A stretch of DNA of 64,000 nucleotides from SAR86 cluster bacterium AG-390-O18 (GTDB lineage Bacteria > Pseudomonadota > Gammaproteobacteria > Magnimaribacterales > AG-339-G14), in the NCBI GenBank assembly GCA_003279605.1, contig QCHF01000001.1, positions 400,075 through 464,074 of the forward strand, given 5' to 3'. The notes under the pieces were generated by a model. It had not been told where the DNA came from. It did no database searches and saw nothing but the letters and a program-made list of their open reading frames with translations. Made by a program: the position numbers and the translations under genes. Below, piece by piece: positions 50,046 to 58,326 of this stretch (position 1 is the stretch's first letter; each line of letters begins with the position of its first letter).

Positions 50046-50594
50046 CTAATTTTTAAGCTTTTTCAATGCAAGATTCATTGCAATAATCAAGGATTCTTTT
50101 TCTTTGTTATTTGTTGAATTTTCAAGAGCTATTGACCAGCTTTTGAGAGCTTCCTCGAAGTTATTTTGTTTGAAATAATTCAAACCTTGTAGTGAAAGAG
50201 CTCTCGTATCGGATGGGTTTAAATACAAAGCTTTTTCAACGTGGTTAGTGACATCAAGACTAAAATTACCTTGTGACTCGTAATAAGACTCTGCAAGAAA
50301 AGAATGTACGTTAGAGTCAATTAAATCTGGATATTCATTTATCAAAAAATTAAAAGTTTTAATTGCCAATTTAAATTTTTCGTCATAAAAAAATCTCTTT
50401 CCAGAAAGCATTACTTCTGATGAATTCAAGTATTTAAAATCAATCTGTAAATCGTGAGGTTTGTCTGAAGCTAGAAACACAAAGTAATCATCCTGAAATG
50501 AAAATTTTTTTAAAGAGCCATAACCCTGTATCAGAAAAAAAAGAAAAAATGAAAAAATGATGATTGCGAAGTAACTGATAACTTTAATGTTCAT
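50046..50594 (-). CDS. CcmI-like TPR protein
   Basis: A 182-residue protein with one N-terminal membrane helix and TPR-like repeats, for example LNPSDTRALSLQGLNYFKQNNFEEALKSW. Position as the last gene of the ccm operon, overlapping ccmH by four bases, suggests it is the CcmI-type assembly factor that presents apocytochrome to CcmF/H. It lacks the large N-terminal region of full CcmI (about 400 residues), so it is a reduced version. The family call rests on context plus the TPR motif. Confidence 0.65.
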   Translation of the reverse strand: MNIKVISYFAIIIFSFFLFFLIQGYGSLKKFSFQDDYFVFLASDKPHDLQIDFKYLNSSEVMLSGKRFFYDEKFKLAIKTFNFLINEYPDLIDSNVHSFLAESYYESQGNFSLDVTNHVEKALYLNPSDTRALSLQGLNYFKQNNFEEALKSWSIALENSTNNKEKESLIIAMNLALKKLKN

Positions 50595-50959
50595 TTTTTT
50601 AAAAAATTAAAAAGAAAGAAAATTCCAATACCGATTAGCAATAAGGGAAATCCATACAAAATGAAAATTGATATTTTATTTTCTGGCATAAACAAAATAC
50701 CTTCTCCATAAAGCTTAATTAAATTATTTTTAATTTCTTTTGGAGTCTTCCCATTTTCAAGCTCATTAAAAATGACGTTTTTCAAATCATTTGCTATATC
50801 AGAATCAGATTCTGCAATAGAGGATCCAGAGCAGAGTGGACAACTTACTTCCTTCGATAGCTCAATAAAATCTTTTTCTAAATTTTCATTTGAAAAATCA
50901 TAAATATCCTTTGCTTCCAAAGAAAAAGATAAAAAAAGGATTGGTATTAGTAACAACAT
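50591..50959 (-). CDS. ccmH: Cytochrome c-type biogenesis protein CcmH
   Basis: A 122-residue membrane thiol-reductase of cytochrome c maturation. A signal-like N-terminus is followed by the conserved motif CPLCSGSSIAESDSDIANDLKNVI, whose two cysteines (Cys40, Cys43) reduce apocytochrome heme-site cysteines; the family usually has CxxC as CLVCQ. One membrane helix (IFILYGFPLLLIGIGIFFLF) closes the protein. It begins one base after ccmG ends. Confidence 0.9.
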   Translation of the reverse strand: MLLLIPILFLSFSLEAKDIYDFSNENLEKDFIELSKEVSCPLCSGSSIAESDSDIANDLKNVIFNELENGKTPKEIKNNLIKLYGEGILFMPENKISIFILYGFPLLLIGIGIFFLFNFLKK

Positions 50960-50960
50960 T

Positions 50961-51470
50961 TTAATTATTGATTAGGGGAATAAATTTATCTTTCCAAACT
51001 TTTTCAGACATGATGCCGATGTGTTTTTGTAAAATTTTATCCTCTCTAAGAAGATAAGTTTCTGGAGCTCCAGATACTCCGAGACTGAAGCCATATGCGC
51101 CATCCTGATCATAGAGATTTACTGAATAAGGATTTCCATATTGATCTAACCATTTAAACGCTTTTTCTAACTCATCTTTATAGTTCAAACCAACAATATT
51201 CCAACCTTCAGTTTTTTTTGCCATCAAAAAACCATGTTCTAACTTACAATTAATACACCATGTAGCCCAAACGTTTAATAAAGAGAATTCATTCTTTTTT
51301 AATAAATTTACATCAAGAAGATTTCCATCAAAGGTTTTTATCTCTCCTGAAGGAAGATTCTTATCTAGAAAATTAACCTCACTATCTTCAAAAAGATTTA
51401 TAAAAAAAATAGAGAAGATAAATAAAGTCAAAAATAAAGAAAAATAACCTATATACCTAGTGACTTTCAT
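50961..51470 (-). CDS. ccmG: Thiol:disulfide interchange protein CcmG/DsbE
   Basis: A 169-residue membrane-anchored thioredoxin-like protein (helix around residues 8-26). It has NVWATWCINCKLEHG with active cysteines Cys72 and Cys75, and GVSGAPETYLL in the cis-Pro region. It keeps apocytochrome c reduced in the periplasm and would receive electrons from a DsbD-type protein, for which a candidate lies at 18090. It overlaps ccmF by four bases. Confidence 0.93.
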   Translation of the reverse strand: MKVTRYIGYFSLFLTLFIFSIFFINLFEDSEVNFLDKNLPSGEIKTFDGNLLDVNLLKKNEFSLLNVWATWCINCKLEHGFLMAKKTEGWNIVGLNYKDELEKAFKWLDQYGNPYSVNLYDQDGAYGFSLGVSGAPETYLLREDKILQKHIGIMSEKVWKDKFIPLINN

Positions 51471-53326
51471 GAGCTTTTGAATCTAAACAAACTTAAAAAT
51501 CCTCCAAAGGCCATAATCAAAGCTCCCAGCCAAATGAGTCTGACAAATGGCTTTAATTGAGCTTTTACTACCCACCCATCTTCAACTTGATCGCCTATAG
51601 ATATATACAAATCTTCTTTGATAGAAGGATATATTGCGGCTTCAGTCATTATTGATTTTGAAACCGGATAATACCTTTTCTCAGCAATCAAATTAAACTC
51701 CTTATTTAAATTCTCCACTTTAAAACTTACTTCATCGGAAGAAAAATTTTGAGCGATGTTTTTCTTTTCTCCAAGGTAAGTTATGTCGTAATTTTCTAAT
51801 TCAAAGGGTTTGTCCTTGAAAGCGATTAACTCTTTTTGAGATTCTAAAGATGAAACAAGTCCAATTCCTAAAATCATGACAGCAATTCCAAAGTGAGAAA
51901 ATCCCATAGATAAATTCACGTTTCTGGAATTTTTAATTTGTAAAAAAGAGTAATAAATTAAACCGGCCAAAATGCTAGAAATCATTAAGTTCGTTACTGT
52001 AATAGACAATGAAATATTTTTTAAAAACAGCACACTAAAACTTATAGTTAATAAAATTAAGATTGCGAGATAGGTGTAGAGAGTCTTAGGCTCGGTTGTT
52101 CTTGAAGACCAATTGCTGAGAATTCCAAATCCTTGAAAAAAAGCTAAAAAGAATGCAATAGGAACAGTAACTGAATCAAAATAAGGCTTGCCCACAGAAA
52201 TATCTTTTCCTCCAGAAAAAATTTCATAGATTATTGGGTAAATAGTCCCAAAAAGAATAGCAACTGCCAAAATAATTAAAAATACGTTATTGATTAAAAA
52301 GAAAAATTCTCTAGAAAGAATAGATCCATATGTATAACTTAAATCAGTAAGTTTGGAGCTTGAGTAAACAATCAAAGAAAAAATTAAAACAAATAAAATA
52401 ATAAAAAGAAGAATCAAGCCTCTTTCAGGGTCTAAAGCAAAAGTATGAACAGAGGTAACTATTCCAGACCTAACTAAAAATAAGCCAATGTAGCTGGATA
52501 AAATTGCTCCTAGAGATAAAAGCACCGTCCACTTAGAAAAAATGTTTCTTTTAGAGGTAGCTATTGCTGAGTGAATTAAAGCCGTTGCAATAAGCCAAGG
52601 TATTAAAGAAGAGTTTTCAACTGGATCCCAAAACCACCAGCCTCCCCAACCAAGTTCATAGTAAGCCCACCAACTTCCGAGTGCTATACCTAAAGTTAAA
52701 AATGACCAAGAAATTACTGACCAATTTTTTAAATCGCTTGCCCAGTTTTTATAATTTGAATCTACGCAACGTGCCATAGCAATGGCAAATGGCAAAGTCA
52801 GAGCAGTGTAGCCAAGATAAAGAGTTGGCGGATGAATGGTAAAAGCAAAATCTTGCAGTAAAGGATTTAAGTCCAAACCTCCTTCGGGAGAGAAAGGGAG
52901 TAATCTTTCGAAAGGATTTGAAGTAAAGATGACAAAACCTGAAAAAAGGGAAAATATGACAAATAAAAAAAATATGCCAAAACTAGATTGAGTTTTTAAG
53001 TAAAAAATCAAAGTCCAAAGGCTAAGAAATAAAAGATACAAAAGCATAGAACCTTCATGACCACCCCATAGTGCGGCAAATTTATAATAATTAGGAAGAT
53101 TTTCATTTGAGTTATTTGCCACATACAAAACAGTAAAGTCATCCATTAAAAAACTTATTTCAAGACATATAAAACTCAATAGAACACTGAAAAAGAATAA
53201 ATAAACCATTTTAGGAGAAATAATGAAGTTGTTATTTCTATAAAATGAGAAAGAGTTACCAAAAACGTAAAAACTAGAAATGGTAAAAGCTAGCACTAAA
53301 AATAATAAACCTATTTCTGGAATCAT
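51467..53326 (-). CDS. ccmF: Heme lyase CcmF
   Basis: A 619-residue, strongly hydrophobic inner-membrane protein with more than a dozen spans. The tryptophan-rich WWD domain is seen as LGWGGWWFWDPVENSSLIPWL. It ligates heme from CcmE to apocytochrome c in System I. The length is normal. It overlaps ccmE by four bases and ccmG by four bases, so all are translated together. Confidence 0.96.
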   Translation of the reverse strand: MIPEIGLLFLVLAFTISSFYVFGNSFSFYRNNNFIISPKMVYLFFFSVLLSFICLEISFLMDDFTVLYVANNSNENLPNYYKFAALWGGHEGSMLLYLLFLSLWTLIFYLKTQSSFGIFFLFVIFSLFSGFVIFTSNPFERLLPFSPEGGLDLNPLLQDFAFTIHPPTLYLGYTALTLPFAIAMARCVDSNYKNWASDLKNWSVISWSFLTLGIALGSWWAYYELGWGGWWFWDPVENSSLIPWLIATALIHSAIATSKRNIFSKWTVLLSLGAILSSYIGLFLVRSGIVTSVHTFALDPERGLILLFIILFVLIFSLIVYSSSKLTDLSYTYGSILSREFFFLINNVFLIILAVAILFGTIYPIIYEIFSGGKDISVGKPYFDSVTVPIAFFLAFFQGFGILSNWSSRTTEPKTLYTYLAILILLTISFSVLFLKNISLSITVTNLMISSILAGLIYYSFLQIKNSRNVNLSMGFSHFGIAVMILGIGLVSSLESQKELIAFKDKPFELENYDITYLGEKKNIAQNFSSDEVSFKVENLNKEFNLIAEKRYYPVSKSIMTEAAIYPSIKEDLYISIGDQVEDGWVVKAQLKPFVRLIWLGALIMAFGGFLSLFRFKSS

Positions 53327-53745
53327 TTTTCAAGAGCCTTTTTTACTTCTTTAGGTACATAGTTTTCATCATGTTTAGCTAAAATTTGATAAGCATCAAG
53401 ACTCATCTTGCTTTTATCAAAGTAGCCTGTAGCGACTACTCCAGCGTTTTCTTTAAATAAATCTGGAAGAATGCCTGTGTAATTTACTGCAATAGATTTT
53501 TTTAAGTCAGTAATTATGAATTCTATTTCTAAGGAGTCTGTTGATCTCTTCAGACTTCCAGTTTCAACTAAACCTCCTGCTCTGATTGCATTTCTTCCTT
53601 GGGGCGGATTCTCAAACAAATCTGATGGTGAGTAGAATAAATTTACATTATCTCTGATGGCAAAATAAACCAAAACAAAGGCAAGGGCTGAACAAAAAAC
53701 TATGAACAGAACTGCATAAAGTCTTTTTAATCTATGTTTTTTCAT
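53323..53745 (-). CDS. ccmE: Heme chaperone CcmE
   Basis: CcmE is the periplasmic heme chaperone, anchored by an N-terminal helix. The 140 residues show FYSPSDL and the heme-binding motif LAKHDENYVP, in which His125 forms the covalent bond with heme, corresponding to His130 of E. coli. The order and coupling with ccmD and ccmF are as in other gammaproteobacteria. Confidence 0.95.
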   Translation of the reverse strand: MKKHRLKRLYAVLFIVFCSALAFVLVYFAIRDNVNLFYSPSDLFENPPQGRNAIRAGGLVETGSLKRSTDSLEIEFIITDLKKSIAVNYTGILPDLFKENAGVVATGYFDKSKMSLDAYQILAKHDENYVPKEVKKALEK

Positions 53746-53869
53746 TATTTTTTATCTTTGATTCGTTCTTTCTTATTTTTGCCAGTGGTAAAAAAATTAA
53801 AAGCAAGCAAATAAATCCCATTATTGAAACAACAGACCAGATATGAATATTAAATTCTCCAAAATCCAT
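53732..53869 (-). CDS. ccmD: CcmD, small heme exporter subunit
   Basis: A 45-residue gene between ccmC and ccmE. It reads MDFGEFNIHIWSVVSIMGFI, then a single membrane helix and a basic tail (KIRKNESK). Size, single span and position fit CcmD, which helps release holo-CcmE from the CcmABC transporter. It overlaps the start of ccmE by 14 bases and begins three bases after ccmC ends. Confidence 0.85.
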   Translation of the reverse strand: MDFGEFNIHIWSVVSIMGFICLLLIFLPLAKIRKNESKIKNNEKT

Positions 53870-53871
53870 AG

Positions 53872-54621
53872 TTAATTATTGCTTGAAAGTTTTTTGAACC
53901 ATTCCTTGTTTTGCTCTCTGGTAGATATTTCTGCTCTCATAAAAAGCAATCCAGTAAAAAAAACAAATAAATAAACTCCTAAAATTGAGAGTAATAACGG
54001 GATAAGCATTTCACTGGAAATAGATGACTCACCGGAAATGGATATTGATGCAGGTTGATGAAGGGTATTCCACCAGTCAACTGATTTTTTTACTATCGGA
54101 AGATTTACAACTCCAATCAAAGTTATTATAGAAACCGCAGTGTCTGCAGACTTTCTAGAGGCAAAAGTTGATTGCATGCCAATGATTGCTAGATAAAATA
54201 AAAAGAGTACTAAAGTAGAGGTCAGGCGAGCATCCCATACCCACCAGGTTCCCCAAGTTGGCTGTCCCCAGATAGCTCCGCTAAGTAATCCAATAAAGGT
54301 AAAAGCTGCACCTATTGGGGCAAGGCTTTTAATATAGACTCCTGCCATTTTCATACGCCATATTAAGAAAACTGCTGCAGCAACAGATATTGAATAATAA
54401 ATGACTTGAGATACAGATACCGCTGGAACATGAAAATATATTATTCGATAAACATCTCCTTGAACCGCATCCGTAGGAGAGAAAAATAATCCCCAAATAG
54501 AAGAAATGACTATCAACGAAATACTAAAAACTCCAACGAATGGAATTACTTTGCCAGAGATTTTGTAAAACCACGGATAAGATCCAAGTTTGTGATAAAA
54601 GTTTTTTAATATTTGAAACAT
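53872..54621 (-). CDS. ccmC: Heme exporter subunit CcmC
   Basis: A 249-residue six-span inner-membrane protein with the WWD heme-handling motif, seen as WGTWWVWDARLTS. Conserved periplasmic histidines appear as IYFHVPAVS and NTLHQPAS. It loads heme onto CcmE. It follows ccmB by two bases. Confidence 0.95.
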   Translation of the reverse strand: MFQILKNFYHKLGSYPWFYKISGKVIPFVGVFSISLIVISSIWGLFFSPTDAVQGDVYRIIYFHVPAVSVSQVIYYSISVAAAVFLIWRMKMAGVYIKSLAPIGAAFTFIGLLSGAIWGQPTWGTWWVWDARLTSTLVLFLFYLAIIGMQSTFASRKSADTAVSIITLIGVVNLPIVKKSVDWWNTLHQPASISISGESSISSEMLIPLLLSILGVYLFVFFTGLLFMRAEISTREQNKEWFKKLSSNN

Positions 54622-54623
54622 AT

Positions 54624-55283
54624 CTAATTAAAATGAAGTTTCAATGCTCCAACCGAAGCAAACAAAATAATCGGTAACAAAAATATAAGTATTGCTGTAA
54701 GTAGCAAAATGTTTGAAGAAAAGTTTATGTCGTTTAATGAGTAATTAATCGCCTGAGTACCCAATATCAAGACCGGTAAACTCAAAGGTAGCATTAGGGC
54801 AGGACCAGTGATACTGTTTTTTCCAAGTGAAAGTGCTCCAGCTAGCGCACCAAAAAGACAAATGGTTGGGGTTCCAATCAACAAGCTTATGATTAAAGGT
54901 TTTAAGCCCTCTAGAGGAAGATATAGTAAAAAAACAGAAAAAACAGAAAGGATGATGATTGGTAAGCAACTAAAAACCCAATTCACGAAAATTTTTATCA
55001 AAACAATCAATGATAGATTTTGTCCAGATGCCAATAGAAGCTCAATGCTTCCGTCTTCATAATCTTCAGAAAAAATATTTTGAAAAGATATCAAAGTCGA
55101 TAACAGGACAGTAATCCAAATTAAGCCTGGAGCTAAATTTTTTAATATATCTGGATCGTTGGAAATTCCAATTGGATATAAAGAAATAGAAATCAAAAAA
55201 AAGACCACTGGGCCGATGAAAGATGAAGACTTTCTCGAATAGATAAGAAATTCCTTTTTAAGTATTTTTGTAAAGTAAATCAT
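54624..55283 (-). CDS. ccmB: Heme exporter subunit CcmB
   Basis: A 219-residue membrane protein of about six spans, the permease part of the CcmAB ABC transporter. It contains SFQNIFSEDYEDGSIELLL, characteristic of CcmB. ATP hydrolysis by CcmA with CcmB is linked to the release of heme-loaded CcmE. It overlaps ccmA by one base. Confidence 0.94.
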   Translation of the reverse strand: MIYFTKILKKEFLIYSRKSSSFIGPVVFFLISISLYPIGISNDPDILKNLAPGLIWITVLLSTLISFQNIFSEDYEDGSIELLLASGQNLSLIVLIKIFVNWVFSCLPIIILSVFSVFLLYLPLEGLKPLIISLLIGTPTICLFGALAGALSLGKNSITGPALMLPLSLPVLILGTQAINYSLNDINFSSNILLLTAILIFLLPIILFASVGALKLHFN

Positions 55284-55861
55284 CAGTTAAAGAGGTTCAT
55301 ATCAATCAAAGGAAAATCATCGTTAGATCTATCGTGAGATGAAAAGATAATTTTTGCTCCGGCATTAATTTTCATATCAAAGATTTCCTGCAGAAAATCA
55401 GTTGTTTTTCTATCTAAGTTATTAAAAGGCTCATCAAGGAGATACAAATCAGCTGTTGAAAGCATAAAACTTGCAATATTGATTTTTCGCTTTTGCCCTT
55501 CTGAAAGATATGCTGACTGAATATCAGAATAATCAATAAGGTCTAGTTGTTTAAGAGCAGAATTAATCTGAGAATGAGAAATTTTAGATAGTCTGATATC
55601 AAAATAAATGTTTTCTCTTGCTGACAAATTATTTTTTAATCCAGTTTTATGACCTGAATAAAATACTAAATAATCCTCTGAAGAAGATAAGTATCCTTCG
55701 TAATTTTTATAGATACCTGAAAGAATTTTTAGCAAAGTTGATTTGCCAGAACCATTATCTCCTACAAGCTTAAAAACACTATCGTTTGCGAATTCAAAGC
55801 TCAGATTTGAAAAAATATATTTATCATCAAACTTGTATGATAAATTTGCTGTTTTAAGCAT
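55283..55861 (-). CDS. ccmA: Heme exporter ATPase CcmA
   Basis: A 192-residue ABC ATPase: Walker A GDNGSGKST, signature LSEGQKRKI, Walker B LYLLDEPFNNLD and the H-loop SSHD. It is the first gene of the ccm operon, divergent from hisI, with a TATAAT on each strand in the gap. Confidence 0.94.
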   Translation of the reverse strand: MLKTANLSYKFDDKYIFSNLSFEFANDSVFKLVGDNGSGKSTLLKILSGIYKNYEGYLSSSEDYLVFYSGHKTGLKNNLSARENIYFDIRLSKISHSQINSALKQLDLIDYSDIQSAYLSEGQKRKINIASFMLSTADLYLLDEPFNNLDRKTTDFLQEIFDMKINAGAKIIFSSHDRSNDDFPLIDMNLFN

Positions 55862-55904
55862 CTAAATATGCAGTTATTACTAAAATTAATTAAATTCGCT
55901 CGTT

Positions 55905-55918
55905 ATTATAACTATAAT
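55905..55918. promoter_or_regulatory. Divergent -10 boxes for ccmA and hisI
   Basis: A TATAAT on the minus strand (55905-55910) and one on the plus strand (55913-55918) are two bases apart. They would serve the ccm operon and hisI; RNA polymerase could probably occupy only one at a time. Matching -35 boxes are weak. Confidence 0.5.
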
Positions 55919-55944
55919 ATCTATTCAAAATTTGAGTATTAAAT

Positions 55945-56397
55945 ATGGACTTTGGAAAGAGAATAAGTATAGAAGCCGTAGAAGAAGGTAATGAATTCAT
56001 GCCTAAGTTTGATGATCGAGGGCTTATTCCAGTCATAACTATGGAAAAAGGCTCAAATCTGGTCTTGATGCATGGTTATCTCAACAAAGAAGCTTTAAAA
56101 CTGTCTATTGAGACCAAGCAAGCTCATTATTGGAGCAGAAGCAGAGAGCAATTGTGGAAAAAAGGTGAAACAAGCGGTCTATATCAAAATATCAGGGAAA
56201 TCCTTGTCGATGATGATCAAGATTGCATGATTTTTAAAGTAGAAGTTGAAGGCTCAGGGGCAAGTTGTCACGTTGGTTATAAATCCTGTTTCTATAGATC
56301 AGTAGAAAACCCTAAAGACTTAAAGTTTGTAGAAGAAGAGAAGTTATTTGATCCACAAGAAGTTTACGAAGGACAAGAAAACCCTACCAAACTTTAA
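55945..56397 (+). CDS. hisI: Phosphoribosyl-AMP cyclohydrolase
   Basis: A 150-residue single-domain HisI that opens the purine ring of phosphoribosyl-AMP in histidine synthesis. It shows LMHGYLNKEALKLSI, HYWSRSREQLWKKGETSG, DDDQDCMIF and the zinc-linked cysteine region GASCHVGYKSCFYR. The HisE domain fused in E. coli HisI is absent. No other his gene is nearby. A tRNA-Arg gene lies five bases downstream on the same strand. Confidence 0.95.
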   Translation: MDFGKRISIEAVEEGNEFMPKFDDRGLIPVITMEKGSNLVLMHGYLNKEALKLSIETKQAHYWSRSREQLWKKGETSGLYQNIREILVDDDQDCMIFKVEVEGSGASCHVGYKSCFYRSVENPKDLKFVEEEKLFDPQEVYEGQENPTKL

Positions 56398-56402
56398 ATT
56401 CA

Positions 56403-56478
56403 GCCCTTGTAGTTTAATCGGATAAAACGGCCGCCTCCTAAGTGGCAGCTCCAGGTTCGATTCCTGGCAGGGGCACCA
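56403..56478 (+). tRNA. tRNA-Arg(CCT)
   Basis: A 76-base tRNA: acceptor GCCCTTG/CAGGGGC, anticodon stem GCCGC/GTGGC with loop CTCCTAA (anticodon CCT), T arm CCAGG-TTCGATT-CCTGG and encoded CCA. It reads AGG and resembles E. coli argW. It may be cotranscribed with hisI. Confidence 0.96.
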
Positions 56479-56490
56479 AACATTGAATTA

Positions 56491-56730
56491 TTAGGTTCTT
56501 GGTTTAGCTTCGTTTACTGTTAACTTTCTACCTTCAAGATCAAAGTCATTCATAGCTTCAATAGCTTCTGGTCCTCCAGACTCTAATTCAACAAAGCCAA
56601 AGCCTCGTGATCTTTTAGAATCTCTGTCAGTAATGACGTTTGCTGATACGACACTTCCAAAATCAGAAAATAAATCTTCTAATTTAGAATTGTCTACACT
56701 CCAGGGGAGATTTCCTACATATAATTTCAT
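56491..56730 (-). CDS. RRM-type RNA-binding protein
   Basis: A 79-residue single RNA recognition motif: RNP2 is KLYVGNLPW and RNP1 is RGFGFVEL, with the usual beta-alpha-beta spacing. Such small proteins in cyanobacteria and some proteobacteria bind RNA and often respond to cold. I start at 56730 (ATG after AAAAGGTAAAT) because the longer frame to 56847 would run through a terminator hairpin. A 73-base or longer leader is possible, with a TATACT at 56811-56816 on the minus strand. Confidence 0.9.
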   Translation of the reverse strand: MKLYVGNLPWSVDNSKLEDLFSDFGSVVSANVITDRDSKRSRGFGFVELESGGPEAIEAMNDFDLEGRKLTVNEAKPRT

Positions 56731-56830
56731 ATTTACCTTTTTAGATAAGGCATTAAATACTAAATAGAGATTAATATCAGTTTTTTTTAGAAAATTCTTT
56801 GAAAAAATTAAGTATATAACTAGAAAAGTA

Positions 56831-56854
56831 ATCCCTCTTGTTCCCAAGAGGGAT
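56831..56854 (-). terminator. Terminator of metY
   Basis: A perfect 10-bp stem (ATCCCTCTTG) with a TTCC loop lies 8 bases beyond the metY stop. T-rich sequence follows on both strands (ATTACTTTTCT on the minus strand), but only modestly, so it may work in either direction. Confidence 0.75.
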
Positions 56855-56861
56855 AAATTTT

Positions 56862-58169
56862 TTATTTTGAAGCTTTATCTATAGCTTGAGAAATATCTGC
56901 AATGATATCTTCTGCATTTTCAATACCAATAGATAATCTTACATATCCAGGAGTCACTCCTGCAGACAACTGCTCTTCAGGAGCAAGTTGACTGTGAGTA
57001 GTAGTAGCTGGATGAATTGCAAGAGATCTTGAATCTCCAATGTTAGCAACATGATAAAGAAGCTCTAGAGAATCAATAAATTTACTTCCAGCTTCTTTCC
57101 CGCCAGGTAACTCAAAACCAATAAGAGCACCATAACCACCAGTCATGTATTTATCTGCCTTTTCCTTTTCAGCACCTTCAAAAAGACCAGGATAAGTAAC
57201 TGATTGGACTTTTTTGTTTGAAGCTAAAAATTCAGCAACTTGTTTTGCATTTTTAGCATGTTCGCGCATTCTTAAAGGTAGTGTCTCTAATCCTTGAATA
57301 AACATCCAAGCATTAAAAGGACTCATAGCACCACCCAAGTCTCTAAGAAGAGTTGTTCTTAGTTTAAGTAAATATGCAAAAGGTAAGCCCATGTTTTTGG
57401 TTACTTGTTCATCCCAAACAACACCGCCGTAACACGGATCGGGAGTATTTAAGGCTGGCTGTCTATCAGCTCCAGCTTTACCCCAATCAAAATTACCACC
57501 ATCAAGAATAAGTCCTCCGATAGTTGTTCCGTGTCCACCAATATACTTTGTAGTTGAATAAGTGGTAACTGCAGCACCATGGTCAAACGGACGACAAAGT
57601 ACTGGAGCAGCAGTGTTGTCTACGATCAAAGGAATGTCATGCTTTCTACCTATTTCTGCAACTTCACCGATTGGAAATACTTGAAGTTTAGGATTAGGGA
57701 GAGTTTCTGCAAAATAAGCTCTGGTTTTGTCATCAGTAGCTTTTTCAAAATTAGCTGGATCTGTTGGATCAACAAATCTAACCTCGATTCCCATTTCTTT
57801 AAGGTTGTTTTTAAATTGGTTGTATGTTCCTCCATACAAATGTGATGAGGAAACAATATTATCCCCTGCTCTAGCAACATTTTGAATTGAATATGCTGAA
57901 GCGGTTTGTCCTGAAGAAACAGCCAGTCCTGCTGCTGCTCCATCTAAAGCCGCCATTCTTTGTTCTAGAACGTCACAAGTTGGGTTCATGATTCGGGTAT
58001 AAATGTTTCCGAATTCTTGCAAACCAAATAGGCTTGCTGCATGAGCAGTATCATTAAACTGATAACTTGTAGTTTGGTGAATGGGAACAGCTACTGAACC
58101 AGTAGTTTCATCATTACGCCACCCTGCGTGTAGAGCAATTGTCTCTATATTTTTTCCTTCATATGCCAT
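56862..58169 (-). CDS. metY: O-acetylhomoserine sulfhydrylase
   Basis: A 435-residue PLP enzyme that makes homocysteine from O-acetylhomoserine and sulfide (MetY-type). It has ETIALHAGWRND, YTRIMNPTCDVLEQR, the substrate-handling SSGQTASAYSIQN and the PLP-lysine region TTYSTTKYIGGHGT. An extended frame begins at 58226, but it would translate the terminator and riboswitch; the ATG at 58169 follows GGAGATTAACC, a good ribosome-binding site. Its leader holds a SAM-II aptamer and an intrinsic terminator, so methionine supply should control it. Confidence 0.95.
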   Translation of the reverse strand: MAYEGKNIETIALHAGWRNDETTGSVAVPIHQTTSYQFNDTAHAASLFGLQEFGNIYTRIMNPTCDVLEQRMAALDGAAAGLAVSSGQTASAYSIQNVARAGDNIVSSSHLYGGTYNQFKNNLKEMGIEVRFVDPTDPANFEKATDDKTRAYFAETLPNPKLQVFPIGEVAEIGRKHDIPLIVDNTAAPVLCRPFDHGAAVTTYSTTKYIGGHGTTIGGLILDGGNFDWGKAGADRQPALNTPDPCYGGVVWDEQVTKNMGLPFAYLLKLRTTLLRDLGGAMSPFNAWMFIQGLETLPLRMREHAKNAKQVAEFLASNKKVQSVTYPGLFEGAEKEKADKYMTGGYGALIGFELPGGKEAGSKFIDSLELLYHVANIGDSRSLAIHPATTTHSQLAPEEQLSAGVTPGYVRLSIGIENAEDIIADISQAIDKASK

Positions 58170-58190
58170 GGTTAATCTCCATAAATTATT

Positions 58191-58223
58191 AAAAAAAAAC
58201 CTGTTTGCTTTCGCTAAACAGGT
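58191..58223 (-). terminator. Intrinsic terminator in the metY leader
   Basis: On the minus strand ACCTGTTT pairs with AAACAGGT around an AGCGAAAGC tip, which itself can form a GC-GAAA-GC loop, and nine T follow. It sits 22 bases before the metY ATG and after the SAM-II aptamer, as expected of a transcription attenuator. Confidence 0.88.
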
Positions 58224-58233
58224 CAAAAAAAAT

Positions 58234-58283
58234 CCTATTTAGCAAAGTTTATAAAGCGTTTGCAAGTCGGTTAAATCAACGCT
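58234..58283 (-). promoter_or_regulatory. SAM-II riboswitch controlling metY
   Basis: The minus strand has GCGTTGATTTAACCGACTTG, then CAAACGC and, after a spacer, TTTGCTAAATAGG. This matches the SAM-II consensus: the P1 stem GCGTT/AACGC, the GATTTAACCG...TTGCA loop, and the 3' GCTAAA that forms the pseudoknot. It is followed within about 11 bases by a terminator with nine T, then metY. SAM binding should stop metY expression. A TATATT at 58292-58297 could be the -10. Confidence 0.9.
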
Positions 58284-58326
58284 ATAAATGCAATATACAC
58301 AAAATTATCAAAAAAGAGAAAAAAAA

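Noticed and set aside
56731-56847. Longer N-terminus for the RRM protein
   Set aside because: The extra 39 codons would read through the metY terminator hairpin, and the RRM starts naturally at 56730 behind a purine-rich site.
58170-58226. Longer N-terminus for MetY (MTCLAKANRF)
   Set aside because: These codons are the terminator of the leader; the real ATG at 58169 has a good ribosome-binding site and matches the family start.
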